From Pseudomonas beijingensis (GTDB lineage Bacteria > Pseudomonadota > Gammaproteobacteria > Pseudomonadales > Pseudomonadaceae), in assembly GCF_030687295.1 (NCBI RefSeq), contig NZ_CP117425.1:1678001-1742000 (forward strand): DNA of 64,000 nucleotides, given 5' to 3'. Below the pieces are notes generated by a model. It searched no databases. It was not told the origin of the DNA and saw only the letters and a list, made by a program, of their open reading frames with translations. Position numbers and translations under genes: made by a program. How positions within the stretch are numbered: the stretch's first letter is position 1; each line of letters starts with the position of its first letter. Positions 22,873 to 32,131 of the stretch are shown in pieces.

Positions 22873-24138
22873 TCAGTTGCTCTTCACCGCATAGTCAGGC
22901 TTCTTGTCGTTGCCGGCGATGAAGGGGCTCCACGGTTGCGCGCGGATCGGGCCTTCGGTCTGCCAGACCACGTTGAACTGACCGTCGGCCTGGATCTCGC
23001 CGATCATCACCGGCTTGTGCAGGTGGTGGTTGGTCTTGTCCATGGTCAGGGTGTAGCCCGACGGTGCGGCGAAGGTCTGGCCGGCCAGGGCTTCGCGGAC
23101 TTTGTCGACGTCGGTGGACTTGGCTTTTTCCACCGCTTGCGCCCACATGTGGATACCGACGTACGTGGCCTCCATCGGGTCGTTGGTCACGGCTTTATCC
23201 GCGCCTGGCAGGTTCTTGGCCTTGGCGTAGGCTTTCCAGGAATCGACGAATTTCTTGTTCGCCGGGTTATCCACGGATTCGAAGTAGTTCCACGCCGCGA
23301 GGTTGCCTACCAGTGGCTTGGTGTCGATGCCGCGCAGTTCCTCTTCGCCCACCGAGAACGCCACGACCGGTACGTCGGTGGCTTTCAGGCCCTGGTTCGC
23401 CAGTTCCTTATAGAAGGGCACGTTGGAGTCGCCGTTGACGGTGGAAATGACTGCGGTCTTGCCGCCAGCCGAGAACTTTTTGATGTTGGCCACGATGGTC
23501 TGGTAATCGCTGTGGCCGAACGGGGTGTAGACCTCTTCGATGTCCTTGTCCGCCACCCCTTTGGAGTGCAGGAACGAACGCAGGATCTTATTGGTGGTGC
23601 GCGGGTAGACGTAGTCGGTGCCCAGCAGGAAGTAACGCTTGGCGCTGCCGCCTTCTTCGCTCATCAAGTATTCCACCGCTGGAATCGCCTGCTGGTTTGG
23701 CGCCGCGCCGGTGTAGAACACGTTCGGCGACATCTCTTCGCCTTCGTATTGCACCGGGTAGAACAGCAGCCCATTGAGTTCTTCGAACACAGGCAACACC
23801 GATTTACGCGACACCGAGGTCCAGCAGCCGAACACCACGGCGACCTTGTCCTGGGTCAGCAACTGCCGGCCCTTTTCGGCGAACAGCGGCCAGTTCGACG
23901 CCGGGTCCACGACCACGGCTTCAAGCTTCTTGCCGTTCACACCACCCTTGGCGTTGATCTCATCGATGGTCATCAGCGCCATGTCCTTGAGGGACGTTTC
24001 GGAGATCGCCATGGTGCCGGACAGCGAATGCAGGATGCCGACCTTGATGGTCTCGGCGGCCTGGACGGTCCAGGCCATGCCCATCGCGGCAATGCTTGCC
24101 GAGAGTGTAAAAGCCTTGATCAAGCTACGACGCTTCAT
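22873..24138 (-). CDS. urtA: Urea ABC transporter substrate-binding protein UrtA
   Basis: The 421-residue periplasmic binding protein has an N-terminal signal MKRRSLIKAFTLSASIAAMG ending near VQAAETIKVG. The RR motif makes Tat export possible. The mature part begins KVGILHSLSGTMAISETSL and carries the urea-type signature GCWTSVSRKSVLPVFEELNG and FYPVQYEGEE. I chose ATG 24138 because GGAGATCGCACA precedes it; the longer upstream frame runs through a REP. It captures urea for UrtBCDE and is first in the operon behind a sigma-54-like promoter. Confidence 0.95.
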   Translation of the reverse strand: MKRRSLIKAFTLSASIAAMGMAWTVQAAETIKVGILHSLSGTMAISETSLKDMALMTIDEINAKGGVNGKKLEAVVVDPASNWPLFAEKGRQLLTQDKVAVVFGCWTSVSRKSVLPVFEELNGLLFYPVQYEGEEMSPNVFYTGAAPNQQAIPAVEYLMSEEGGSAKRYFLLGTDYVYPRTTNKILRSFLHSKGVADKDIEEVYTPFGHSDYQTIVANIKKFSAGGKTAVISTVNGDSNVPFYKELANQGLKATDVPVVAFSVGEEELRGIDTKPLVGNLAAWNYFESVDNPANKKFVDSWKAYAKAKNLPGADKAVTNDPMEATYVGIHMWAQAVEKAKSTDVDKVREALAGQTFAAPSGYTLTMDKTNHHLHKPVMIGEIQADGQFNVVWQTEGPIRAQPWSPFIAGNDKKPDYAVKSN

Positions 24139-24200
24139 TGTGCGATCTCCGTGGTCTTTGTGTTTTTCTGGATGGCAGATGCAAACGCTGAAGGCGCTTT

Positions 24201-24216
24201 TGCAAGGGGTGTGCCC
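24201..24216 (-). promoter_or_regulatory. Sigma-54 (RpoN)-type promoter upstream of urtA
   Basis: On the minus strand this reads GGGCACACCCCTTGCA, which fits TGGCAC-N5-TTGC. The GG and GC dinucleotides are separated by exactly ten bases. It lies about 63 bases before the urtA ATG. RpoN/NtrC control is the known mode for urea-use genes under nitrogen limitation. No clear NtrC palindrome was found in the rest of the 329-base intergenic region (24139-24467), which otherwise holds a REP pair. Confidence 0.75.
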
Positions 24217-24345
24217 GGTTGGGGGAAGGCGTTGAAACGCGGGGTTGGCGGGGTATGCGTGCGCGCGGACGCACCATGAGTGAACGCATTGCGGGGGCTG
24301 GTGCGAGGAGGTGCGCCACATTGGGGCGAGAGAGTTGCAAGTCCT

Positions 24346-24436
24346 CTGTGGGAGCGAGCTTGCTCGCGATGGCGGTGTGTCAGTCACTTCTAATCTGAGT
24401 GATCTACCGCTATCGCGAGCAAGCTCGCTCCCACAG
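24346..24436. repeat. REP pair (inverted)
   Basis: Inverted REP copies, closely similar in spacer (GGCGGTGTGTCAGTCAC) to the pair at 22736-22825, lie between the end of the ABC permease gene and the urtA promoter. Confidence 0.9.
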
Positions 24437-24467
24437 GTTGGCTTTGTGATTCAGGAAAGAGGATGGC

Positions 24468-25478
24468 TCAGCGGCGGCGCATCAGGCCGATGAAAAACAG
24501 CCCACCGATAGCCGCTGTAGCGACCCCGATCGGCAAGTCCTCCGGCGCGATCAGCGTCCGCGCCGCCACATCCACCCACACCAGGAACAGGCTGCCAAGC
24601 AGCACACAGGCCGGCAGCAATCGCCGATGCTCGGCACCCACCAGGCGCCGGGCGATGTGCGGCACCATCAGCCCGACAAAACCAATCGAGCCGCTGATGG
24701 ACACCAGCACGCCGGTCATCAGCGAGGCGATCAAGAAGATCCACAACCGCACCTTCGCCGCATTCAGGCCCAGGGTCACGGCGGTCTGTTCGCCGGCCAT
24801 CAACGCGTTCAGCGGCCGGGCCATGCCCAGCAGCAGAACCAATCCCAGCAACACACTGACGGCTGGCACCGCGAGCAACTCCCAACGGGCCAGGCCCAGG
24901 CCACCGAGCATCCAGAACATCACCGCCGAACTGGCGCGATGGTCACCGAGGAACAACAGCAGATTGGCCGCCGCCATCATCACGAAGGACACCGCCACGC
25001 CGCACAGCAACAGGCGATCACTTTCCAGACGACCTTGGCGCGCAGCGATGGCCAACACCAGCAGCATGCTCAGCAATGCGCCGATGAAGGCGGCCAAGGG
25101 CAGGGTCAACAGGCCGATGATTTCCCCGACATGCAACACCACGATCACCGCTCCCAGGGTCGCGCCGGAGGTGACGCCCAGCAGGTGCGGATCGGCCAGC
25201 GGGTTGCGCGTGACCGCTTGCAGCACCGCGCCGATCAACGCCAGCCCGGCGCCTACCAAGGCACCGAGCAACAGCCGAGGGACGCGGATCAGCCAGACGA
25301 TATGCTCCTGGCCGGGCGTCCAATGCACCTCGCCCACACCGAAGGCCTTGTACAGCAGCAGGTCCCAGACCACGGCCACCGGCACCCGCGCCGGCCCGAA
25401 ACCCAGGGACACCACGCACGACACCAGCAGCAGTGCGCCGAGGACGATCAGCAGGGCACCGTAGCGACGACCGTTCAT
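24468..25478 (-). CDS. FecCD/BtuC-family ABC transporter permease
   Basis: The 336-residue permease has about ten membrane spans. Family motifs are NPLADPHLLGVTSGATLGAV and ISGSIGFVGLMVPHIARRLVG, the latter contacting the ATPase. It is the membrane part of an iron-chelate, cobalamin or other metal-chelate importer. Its ATG overlaps the stop of the binding-protein gene by four bases. The substrate cannot be told from the permease. Confidence 0.92.
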   Translation of the reverse strand: MNGRRYGALLIVLGALLLVSCVVSLGFGPARVPVAVVWDLLLYKAFGVGEVHWTPGQEHIVWLIRVPRLLLGALVGAGLALIGAVLQAVTRNPLADPHLLGVTSGATLGAVIVVLHVGEIIGLLTLPLAAFIGALLSMLLVLAIAARQGRLESDRLLLCGVAVSFVMMAAANLLLFLGDHRASSAVMFWMLGGLGLARWELLAVPAVSVLLGLVLLLGMARPLNALMAGEQTAVTLGLNAAKVRLWIFLIASLMTGVLVSISGSIGFVGLMVPHIARRLVGAEHRRLLPACVLLGSLFLVWVDVAARTLIAPEDLPIGVATAAIGGLFFIGLMRRR

Positions 25479-26422
25479 TGGCCGTGGAAACCCCGAGCCA
25501 GCGTTTGCACTGCCAGCACGTTATCGATGCCCGGCGTGGCTTGCACGTAGGGGATCACAATGAAGCGCCGCTGCTGGATCGCTTCCACCGACTGCAGGGC
25601 CGGGTTGTTCAGTAAGAACTGTTGCTTCTGCTCGGCGCTGACTTCGCCGTAGTCGACGATCACGATGACCTGCGGGTTGCGCTCGACCACGTTCTCCCAG
25701 TTCACCCGGGTCCAACTGGTTTCCACGTCGTCGAGAATATTGCGCCCGCCGGCCGCGTCGATCAGGGCCTGGGGCATGCCCAGGCGGCCGGAGGTCATGG
25801 CGCGGTCTTCGCCGCTGTCATACAGGAACACCCGCGGTTGTTGGGCGGGCAAGTGCTTGCGCACGTCGGCCACCTGGGCCTGCATCGTGGCGATCAACGC
25901 GTTGGCGCGATCCTGCACGTCGAAGATCTTGCCGAGGTTGCGCAGGTCGTTGTAGGTGTCCTCCAGGGAGGCCGCCGGACGCTTCATCACGAACGCGCAG
26001 GATTCGGTCAACTCGTAGACATTGATGCCCAGCGGTTGCAGGGTCTGCGGGGTCAGGTCGCCACCCACGCGCATGCCGTAGTCCCAACCGGCGAAGAAAA
26101 AATCGACGTTGGCATTGAGCAGGGTTTCCACCGAGGGGTATTTGGCGGCCAGCTCCGGCAGGCCATCGAGGATCTTCGCCATCTCGGGCGTCACCGATTT
26201 CCAGCCACTGATGCCGCTGTAGCCGACCATGCGTGGCTTGAGGCCCAGGGCGAGCATCATCTGGGTCATGTTGATGTCATGGCTGACGGCGTGCCGAGGG
26301 GCTTCGTTGAACACCACCTGGCGGTTGCAGCTTTGGATCGTCAACGGGTAGTGGGTGGCTTCGGCCAGGGCATGGGCACTGCCCAGCAGCAGGGGCAGCA
26401 ACAGCAGGGAACGCAAGGTCAT
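25475..26422 (-). CDS. Periplasmic metal-chelate/cobalamin-type binding protein
   Basis: The 315-residue class III binding protein (PF01497, BtuF/FepB fold) has a signal peptide MTLRSLLLLPLLLGSAHALA. N-lobe motifs include RAVSHDINMTQMMLALGL-like RHAVSHDINMTQMMLALG, and the C-lobe reads NPQVIVIVDYGEV. A Cys at SCNRQVVF and another at TESCAFVM may form a disulphide. The position next to copper-uptake genes and not far from cobalamin synthesis leaves copper chelate, cobalamin or siderophore all possible. The ATG overlaps the ATPase stop (ATGA). Confidence 0.88.
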   Translation of the reverse strand: MTLRSLLLLPLLLGSAHALAEATHYPLTIQSCNRQVVFNEAPRHAVSHDINMTQMMLALGLKPRMVGYSGISGWKSVTPEMAKILDGLPELAAKYPSVETLLNANVDFFFAGWDYGMRVGGDLTPQTLQPLGINVYELTESCAFVMKRPAASLEDTYNDLRNLGKIFDVQDRANALIATMQAQVADVRKHLPAQQPRVFLYDSGEDRAMTSGRLGMPQALIDAAGGRNILDDVETSWTRVNWENVVERNPQVIVIVDYGEVSAEQKQQFLLNNPALQSVEAIQQRRFIVIPYVQATPGIDNVLAVQTLARGFHGQ

Positions 26423-27207
26423 GGTTGGGTTATCCAGGTGATTCGTGGGTAGCCGGACAGCGGATGTTCATCCACCAGGGCCTCGACGCCAAACACCGCG
26501 CGCAGCAGCTCGGCGGTGAGGACGTCCTTGGGCGTGCCGCTGGCAACGATGCGCCCGTGTTCGATCACGTACAGGCGGTCGCAGAAGGCGGCGGCCAGGT
26601 TCAGGTCGTGGAGGCTGGCGAGGGTGCCGATGCCCAGACCCTTGATCAGTTGCAGCAATTGCAATTGATAGTGAGGGTCGAGGTGATTGGTCGGCTCGTC
26701 GAGGATCAGCAACTGCGGCTGCTGGGCCAGGGCCCGGGCAAGGATCACCCGTTGCTTCTCACCGCCCGAGAGCGTGGCGAATGCATGGTCGCCAAAGCCT
26801 GCGAGTCCGGCCGATTCCAGGGCCTGGAGCACCAACCGGCGGTCGTCGTGATTGTCGCTGTCGAACAGGCCTTTGTGGGGCGTGCGGCCCATGGCGACCA
26901 CTTCTTCTACCGTCAGGCCGAAGGCGTCGGGAAACTCTTGCAGCACCACGGCGATGCGTTGGGCGCACCAGCGCGAGGACTGTTTCCAGACGTTGTGATG
27001 TTCGAGTTTTACCTCGCCACTTTCCGGCCGGCTGAAGCGATAGGCGCAGCGCAACAGGCTGGTCTTGCCGCTGCCGTTGGGCCCGATCAACCCGACAAAC
27101 TCCCCGGGCGTCACCTGCAACGTGGCGTCACGCAGCTGGAACTGGTGATGACAGTGGCCATGGCCCAGGGGTGTCCAGGCGAGATGGGAGAGGGTTAGCG
27201 AGGTCAT
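26419..27207 (-). CDS. Metal-chelate ABC transporter ATP-binding protein
   Basis: The 262-residue FecE/BtuD-like ATPase has Walker A GPNGSGKTSLL, signature LSGGEKQRVILARAL, Walker B LLILDEPTNHLDP and an H-loop at SLHDLNLA. I chose ATG 27207 (MTSLTLSHLAWTPLGHG) over the start 12 bases upstream. It is first of a tightly overlapping three-gene operon (ATPase, binding protein, permease). The His-rich N-terminal part (GHGHCHHQFQLRD) is unusual for the family and might bind a metal. Confidence 0.9.
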   Translation of the reverse strand: MTSLTLSHLAWTPLGHGHCHHQFQLRDATLQVTPGEFVGLIGPNGSGKTSLLRCAYRFSRPESGEVKLEHHNVWKQSSRWCAQRIAVVLQEFPDAFGLTVEEVVAMGRTPHKGLFDSDNHDDRRLVLQALESAGLAGFGDHAFATLSGGEKQRVILARALAQQPQLLILDEPTNHLDPHYQLQLLQLIKGLGIGTLASLHDLNLAAAFCDRLYVIEHGRIVASGTPKDVLTAELLRAVFGVEALVDEHPLSGYPRITWITQP

Positions 27208-27242
27208 GCATCTACTCAAATCATGGGTGGCGCAAGCATCCC

Positions 27243-27333
27243 TTGTGGGAGCGAGCTTGCTCGCGATAGCGGTGGTTCAGCTTGCATCTTTGTTGAAGTG
27301 CTGCCGCCATCGCGAGCAAGCTCGCTCCCACAG
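27243..27333. repeat. REP pair (inverted)
   Basis: Inverted REP copies lie in the 200-base gap between the PepSY gene and the ABC operon, probably marking the border of two transcription units. Confidence 0.9.
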
Positions 27334-27407
27334 GGGAGGGTGTTCTGTGTTTGAAAGGCGGGCACGATTGTAGAGGTTTCGCACCGCCTTCCGTTAACGC
27401 ACTGTCT

Positions 27408-28787
27408 TCAGCTTGAAGATGAAGCCGCCTCAGGCTGGCGATTGAACCGGGTAACAAGCCGGTCCAACAGCCACACCACCACCAGCGAAGCCCCCACCAA
27501 CGGGAACACCAGCGCCAGGGCCAGCATGATGAACACCCCGGTTTTCCAGGTCGGCAGATCGTGGCGCAGCGGCGGCACGCCGAACTTGCCCTGGGGCCGG
27601 CGCTTCCACCAGATCACCAGGCCACTCACGGCGCTGAGCAGGATCATCAGGCAAACCAGCAGCACGAGGATTTGGTTCACCGGGCCGAACATCTTGCCTT
27701 CGTGCAGCATCACGCCGGTTTCGGTGGCGCGGGCCACGACGCTGTAGTGCTCCCAGCGCACATCGGCCAGGACCTTGCCGGTGTACTGGTCCACGTGCAG
27801 GGTGGCGTCATTGCGTGGGTCATCGGCGAACACGGCGACGGTGAATACGCCGCTGGCAGTGGTCGGCAGGGTGATGCTGTAGCCGGGCGTGACCTGGCGC
27901 TCGGTGGCGATATCCTGCACCGCTTGCAGGCTGACGGTCGGGGCGGCGGGGCCTTCGTGCATGCCGCCGTGGCCCATGTGTTCGGCATGGTCGCCGGACA
28001 TCGGCATCGGGGTGTTTTCCATGGCCCACGGCACGGTTTGGCGGTGGGCATTGTTGAGGCTGCCGGCCTCGACGTCGGACTTGGGCACGTCATTCCACAT
28101 CGCCGCCGGGAAGCGGTTCCAGAGGTCGGCGTATTGCTTGCCCCAGAAGCCGGTCCAGGTCATGCCGCTGAGGAGCATCACCAGCAGGAACGCCGCGCCC
28201 CAGAAGCCGACGACGACATGCAAGTCACGCCAGAACAGCCGACCGCGCGCGTGCCAGCGCGGCCACAGCACACCGGCCGAGGATTGCCCGCGCGGCCACC
28301 ACAGGTACAGGCCGGAGACCACCAGCACCACGCCCCAGCCGGCGGCCATTTCCACCAGCCGGTCCCCGACGGTGCCGATCAGCAACTCGCCATGGATCGC
28401 CCGGGCCATGGCTTGCAGGTTGTTCTTCGCATCCTGCTCGCCGAGCACGTCGCCGTGGTACGGGTCGATGAACACATTCAGTTCCCGGCCCTTGTCGATC
28501 ACCACGAACTGCGCGCTGCGCTCGGCGTTGACCGGTGGCAGGTACTGTTTGACCTGGCCCTCGGGGTAGGCCTGGCGGACCTGCTTGAGCAGGTCGTCCG
28601 CCGCCAGGGTGTGATGCCCGGCCTGTACGTTCAACAGGCTGCCGTACATCAGTGGGTCGAGTTGCGGCTTGAACAGGTAGATGATGCCGGTCAGGGCCAG
28701 CATCACCATGAACGGCGCCACGAACAGCCCGGCATAGAAATGCCAGCGCCAGGCCAGGTTGTAGAAATTCGGTTTCGGTTGGCTCAT
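27408..28787 (-). CDS. PepSY-associated membrane protein (PiuB/FoxB-like), probable metal reductase
   Basis: The 459-residue product begins MSQPKPNFYNLAWRWHFYAG and has four long membrane helices: residues 15-40, about 140-160, about 195-215 and about 365-390, plus a fifth near 420-450. Two PepSY-like periplasmic regions lie between. A Met/His-rich patch (TPMPMSGDHAEHMGHGGMHEG) is in the second loop, well suited to binding copper. Relatives such as FoxB and PiuB sit beside TonB receptors and are thought to reduce metal in the periplasm. It follows the OprC-like receptor, so a role in copper uptake is inferred. ATG 28787 is the family start. Confidence 0.85.
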   Translation of the reverse strand: MSQPKPNFYNLAWRWHFYAGLFVAPFMVMLALTGIIYLFKPQLDPLMYGSLLNVQAGHHTLAADDLLKQVRQAYPEGQVKQYLPPVNAERSAQFVVIDKGRELNVFIDPYHGDVLGEQDAKNNLQAMARAIHGELLIGTVGDRLVEMAAGWGVVLVVSGLYLWWPRGQSSAGVLWPRWHARGRLFWRDLHVVVGFWGAAFLLVMLLSGMTWTGFWGKQYADLWNRFPAAMWNDVPKSDVEAGSLNNAHRQTVPWAMENTPMPMSGDHAEHMGHGGMHEGPAAPTVSLQAVQDIATERQVTPGYSITLPTTASGVFTVAVFADDPRNDATLHVDQYTGKVLADVRWEHYSVVARATETGVMLHEGKMFGPVNQILVLLVCLMILLSAVSGLVIWWKRRPQGKFGVPPLRHDLPTWKTGVFIMLALALVFPLVGASLVVVWLLDRLVTRFNRQPEAASSSS

Positions 28788-28828
28788 TGCAAAGCGCTCC
28801 GCAGGGCTAATTGGGTTGTTATGTTTTT

Positions 28829-28947
28829 CGGTTGCTGCGCAACCGATCGCGGGCAAGCCTTGCTCCCACAGTCTTTGTCATTGCTGTGGGCCCCGTTGTG
28901 TTCCCTCAGCAATGGAGTACTTGTGGGAGCAAGGCTTGCCCGCGATG
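28829..28947. repeat. Composite repeat: CGGTTGCTGCGCAACCG palindrome and REP pair
   Basis: A perfect small palindrome (CGGTTGCTGCGCAACCG) is directly followed by an inverted REP pair of the GCAAGGCTTGCCCGCGA type, in the gap between the receptor and PepSY genes. Confidence 0.85.
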
Positions 28948-28950
28948 CTT

Positions 28951-31077
28951 TTAGAAACTCATGTCCACCTTGGTCCAGAGCGTGCGCCCCGGTTCGTTGA
29001 TGGCCTGGGGATCGCTCGCCGGGTAGCCGAACCCGGCGTTGCCGGCCAGGTTCAAGTGCTCGGCGTAGGCTTTGCCAAACAGATTGTCGACACCGCTGCT
29101 GACCTTCCAGTGTTGATTGATGCGGTAGGCGCCGTTGAGGGAAAAGACCCCGAAGCCCGAGCTTTTACCGTAGTCCTTGCCGACCACGTTGCCCTTGTTC
29201 TCATCGACCCGGTGTTGCGCCGCCACCACCCGCCACAGGGCCCCGGCGCTCCAGCGGTCTTCGCTGTAGGTCAGGCCCAGGCGTGCGTCCAGTGGCGGCA
29301 TTTGCGCCAGGGCGCTGCCGTCGCTGCTGTTCTTGCCCCAGGCATAGGCCAGGGTGGCGTCGGCTTTCCAGCGCTCGCTCAGCTTGTAGGCCGCACCCAA
29401 TTCACCGCCCATGATCCGCGCATCGATGTTCTCGGCTCGGGAGGTGGTACCCATCATTCCGGGGGTGTAGTCGAACAGTATGTAGTCGCGCACCTGCCCG
29501 ACATAACCCGAAGCCCAGGCTTCGAGAGTGTCGGTCTTGTACTGCAGGCCGAAGTCGAGCTGGGTGGTTTTCTCCGGCTTGATCGCGTCGAAGGCATTCA
29601 ACGAGCCGCTGGGGCCGACGTTCGCCGAGAACAGCTCCCAATAGTCCGGGAAGCGTTGCGCGTGACCGACGCCTGCGTAGAGGGTAGTGGGGCTGTCGTC
29701 CAGGTCGTGTTCGTAACGGACGAAACCGCTGGGCAGTGTGTCGGCGCGAGTGTCGTCGGCGGTGGGGTTGGGGCGAGCGGACATGCCGGAACCGATGCTC
29801 TGGCGGTAATCCTTGGCCGAGGCGCGGTCGAGCCGGGCGCCAGTGATCACCCGGTCGCGGTCGGCGGCGTACCAGGTCAGTTCGCCGAACACCCCGTAAT
29901 TGTGGAAGTCGGCGTCCTTGGTGTACGGCAGGTCCTTATAGGTATCCACGCCCATGCTGCTGCGTTGGCGATGCTCGTTGGTCTGGGCGTCCAGGCCGCT
30001 GATCAATTGCACATCGGCCCAGTGCCAAGTGGCCTTGACGCGGGCGCCGAGGGTGCGACGGTCGACGTTGGAGGCCATGGGCCCGGCCATCATTCCGGTG
30101 CCGGACGGCGTGCGCAGCGTGTAGTTGTCCATCACGTGGTCGGCGTAGTTGTAGTAGACCTGGGCCTCGATCTTGTCCAGCACCTCGCCGATGTTCGAGC
30201 GCTCGAACCGCAGCCCGAGGCTTTCGCGCTTGAACTGCGAGCCGTCCATGCCGCGCCCGGCGTAGCGCGCTTCACCGTCGCCCTTGCCGGCGGTCAATTC
30301 CAGCAGGGTGTCGGCGTCCGGTGTCCAGCCGAGGGTGACATCGCCATTCCACTTGTCATAGCGCGATGGCACGGTGTCGTTGTTGCCGTCGCGGTAATCG
30401 TCCGAATGGGCGGTGTTGCCGATCACCCGTACGTAACCCAGCGGGCCACCGGCGGCGGCATCCACCACTTTGTCGAAACGGCCGTTGGAGCCGGCCAGCA
30501 CGCTGGCGTTGACCCGGGTGCCCAGCTCGCCGAACTGCTCCGGCTCGCGCTCGAACAGCACGGTCCCGGCCGATGCGCCGGGGCCCCAGAGTACGGTTTG
30601 CGGGCCTTTGATGACGGTGAGCTTGTCGTAGGTTTCCGGCGAGATGTAGGACGTCGGCGCGTCCATCCGGCCCGGGCAAGCACCCAGCAGCATGCTGCCG
30701 TTGGTGAGGATGTTCAGCCGCGAGCCAAACATGCCGCGCAACACCGGGTCGCCATTGGTGCCGCCGTTGCGCACCAGGGCGAAGCCGGGAATGGTCTTGA
30801 GGTAGTCGCCACCATCACTGGCCGGTACCGGTTGGCGCGGATCCTTGGGGTTGGTGACGACGGTCAGGGGCGAGCTGGGGGCGATGGCGGTGATGACCGT
30901 CGGGCTCAGTTCTTCGACCTGATGGTCGTGATGTTCGTGCTCATCGGCCAGCACGAGTGGGGTGAGTAGCAGGCCGCACAGTGCGGCGATGGTTTGGCGC
31001 AAACGAACCCGTGGCTCGTTCAGGGGGCAGCGAACCTGGGCAGAGCCCAACGCGATGCCAGCAGAAAACCTGGACAT
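28951..31077 (-). CDS. oprC: TonB-dependent copper receptor (OprC/NosA-like)
   Basis: The 708-residue outer-membrane receptor has an N-terminal signal (hydrophobic LRQTIAALCGLLLTPLVLA) and a His-rich mature start (DEHEHHDHQVEE). The plug domain has the family signature NGSMLLGACPGRMDAPTSYI, whose Cys/Met residues form the copper site known from P. aeruginosa OprC. A beta-barrel follows, ending in the expected aromatic VDMSF. It takes up copper across the outer membrane using TonB. It lies within a run of copper genes (DUF2946, PCuAC, DUF2946, receptor, PepSY). Confidence 0.93.
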   Translation of the reverse strand: MSRFSAGIALGSAQVRCPLNEPRVRLRQTIAALCGLLLTPLVLADEHEHHDHQVEELSPTVITAIAPSSPLTVVTNPKDPRQPVPASDGGDYLKTIPGFALVRNGGTNGDPVLRGMFGSRLNILTNGSMLLGACPGRMDAPTSYISPETYDKLTVIKGPQTVLWGPGASAGTVLFEREPEQFGELGTRVNASVLAGSNGRFDKVVDAAAGGPLGYVRVIGNTAHSDDYRDGNNDTVPSRYDKWNGDVTLGWTPDADTLLELTAGKGDGEARYAGRGMDGSQFKRESLGLRFERSNIGEVLDKIEAQVYYNYADHVMDNYTLRTPSGTGMMAGPMASNVDRRTLGARVKATWHWADVQLISGLDAQTNEHRQRSSMGVDTYKDLPYTKDADFHNYGVFGELTWYAADRDRVITGARLDRASAKDYRQSIGSGMSARPNPTADDTRADTLPSGFVRYEHDLDDSPTTLYAGVGHAQRFPDYWELFSANVGPSGSLNAFDAIKPEKTTQLDFGLQYKTDTLEAWASGYVGQVRDYILFDYTPGMMGTTSRAENIDARIMGGELGAAYKLSERWKADATLAYAWGKNSSDGSALAQMPPLDARLGLTYSEDRWSAGALWRVVAAQHRVDENKGNVVGKDYGKSSGFGVFSLNGAYRINQHWKVSSGVDNLFGKAYAEHLNLAGNAGFGYPASDPQAINEPGRTLWTKVDMSF

Positions 31078-31161
31078 GATGATTCCATCGAACAGACATA
31101 AACGACACGGTCGGGCAGCCTGAGGCTGTCTTGTGCGACCGGGGTGAGGTAAGTGTCGGGC

Positions 31162-31566
31162 TTACGCGTCGAGGGGCGGGGCGCGGGTGCGGGCACCCGG
31201 GAAGAGCGCTGGCCGGGCATGGCCCAGGCGTGGGGAAGGGCTGGTGTAGGTGTTGGTGTGAGGTGTGTCGAAGACGGCGAAGGTGTGGCCGCCGGGTAGC
31301 GCCGGGCAGTTAAACAGCAGGCTGCAATAACCGCATTTTTCCCAAAGCGCATGATGCTCGCTGCTCTGGGGCGGGCAATGTTCGGCTGCCGGCGCTTCGT
31401 GCGCCGTCATGTCCATGCTCATCTCCATGTTCATGCTCACAGGCATGGACATGCGCTGATCCATCGGCATCGACTGGGAAATCAGCGGACCGATAAAGAT
31501 CATCAGCATGGCGAACAGGCTGATCCAGCTGCCGCGTGTCAGGCTCATGGGCTGACGGCGGGGCAT
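31162..31566 (-). CDS. DUF2946 family small membrane-anchored protein
   Basis: The 134-residue product has one N-terminal hydrophobic helix (SWISLFAMLMIFIGPLISQ), then a Met-rich stretch (MPMDQRMSMPVSMNMEMSM), a His/Cys segment and the DUF2946 core KCGYCSLLFNCP. Met, His and Cys clusters suit copper binding. The start is uncertain: ATG 31566, ATG 31548 or GTG 31593 all share the frame. DUF2946 proteins commonly accompany copper receptors and PCu(A)C proteins; their function is unknown. Confidence 0.82.
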   Translation of the reverse strand: MPRRQPMSLTRGSWISLFAMLMIFIGPLISQSMPMDQRMSMPVSMNMEMSMDMTAHEAPAAEHCPPQSSEHHALWEKCGYCSLLFNCPALPGGHTFAVFDTPHTNTYTSPSPRLGHARPALFPGARTRAPPLDA

Positions 31567-31605
31567 GGACAGTCTGGCGCGAAGAGATTGCACGGGCGGC
31601 TACGT

Positions 31606-32085
31606 CTACTGGGCGTGCACGTGTGTCTTGGTGCCGTCGGGCGCTTTTTTCTGCACCGCAACGTCGACCGTGACATCCCTGGCTTTTTCGAAATGCAGGG
31701 TCATGGGGAAACGTTTGCCATCGATGAGCAGGCTGCGGTCTGTTAGCTCCAGCAGCATCACGTGATACGCCATCGGCGCGAAGGTGACGGTCGCCCCGGG
31801 GGCGATCTCGACGACGGGCACCGGTTGCATCTTCATCAGGTCGTTTTGCATCACATGCTCATGGAGCTCGGCCTTGCCGGCGATGGGCGATTCGACGCTG
31901 AGCAGTTTGTCCGCCGTCTTGCCGCTGTTGTGGATGACGAAATACGCGGCCACGGTCGGCGCATTGGGCGGCAACTCTTGAGACCATGGGTGGGCTATTT
32001 CAAGATCGCCTGCCTTGTACTGGTGAGCTTGGGCGAAACCGACGGGAAGCAGCAGGGCAGCCAGCAGGATAAGTCTGTTCAACAT
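31606..32085 (-). CDS. Periplasmic copper chaperone, PCu(A)C family
   Basis: The 159-residue product has a signal peptide MLNRLILLAALLLPVGFAQA. The PCuAC copper site is present: a His/Met pair in ELHEHVMQNDLMKM and a second His/Met pair in APMAYHVMLLEL. The C-terminus is again His-containing (KTHVHAQ). Such proteins carry Cu(I) in the periplasm, for example to cytochrome oxidase. I chose ATG 32085 because CGGAGAATTGCC precedes it and the signal peptide starts there. It is flanked by two DUF2946 genes. Confidence 0.93.
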   Translation of the reverse strand: MLNRLILLAALLLPVGFAQAHQYKAGDLEIAHPWSQELPPNAPTVAAYFVIHNSGKTADKLLSVESPIAGKAELHEHVMQNDLMKMQPVPVVEIAPGATVTFAPMAYHVMLLELTDRSLLIDGKRFPMTLHFEKARDVTVDVAVQKKAPDGTKTHVHAQ

Positions 32086-32131
32086 GGCAATTCTCCGGAA
32101 CGATTCAGGGCGCAGTTTTATGCGGGAAGAA

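Noticed and set aside
24217..24345. NtrC binding palindrome upstream of urtA
   Set aside because: Several GCACC/GGTGC half-sites exist, but none has the right inverted spacing.
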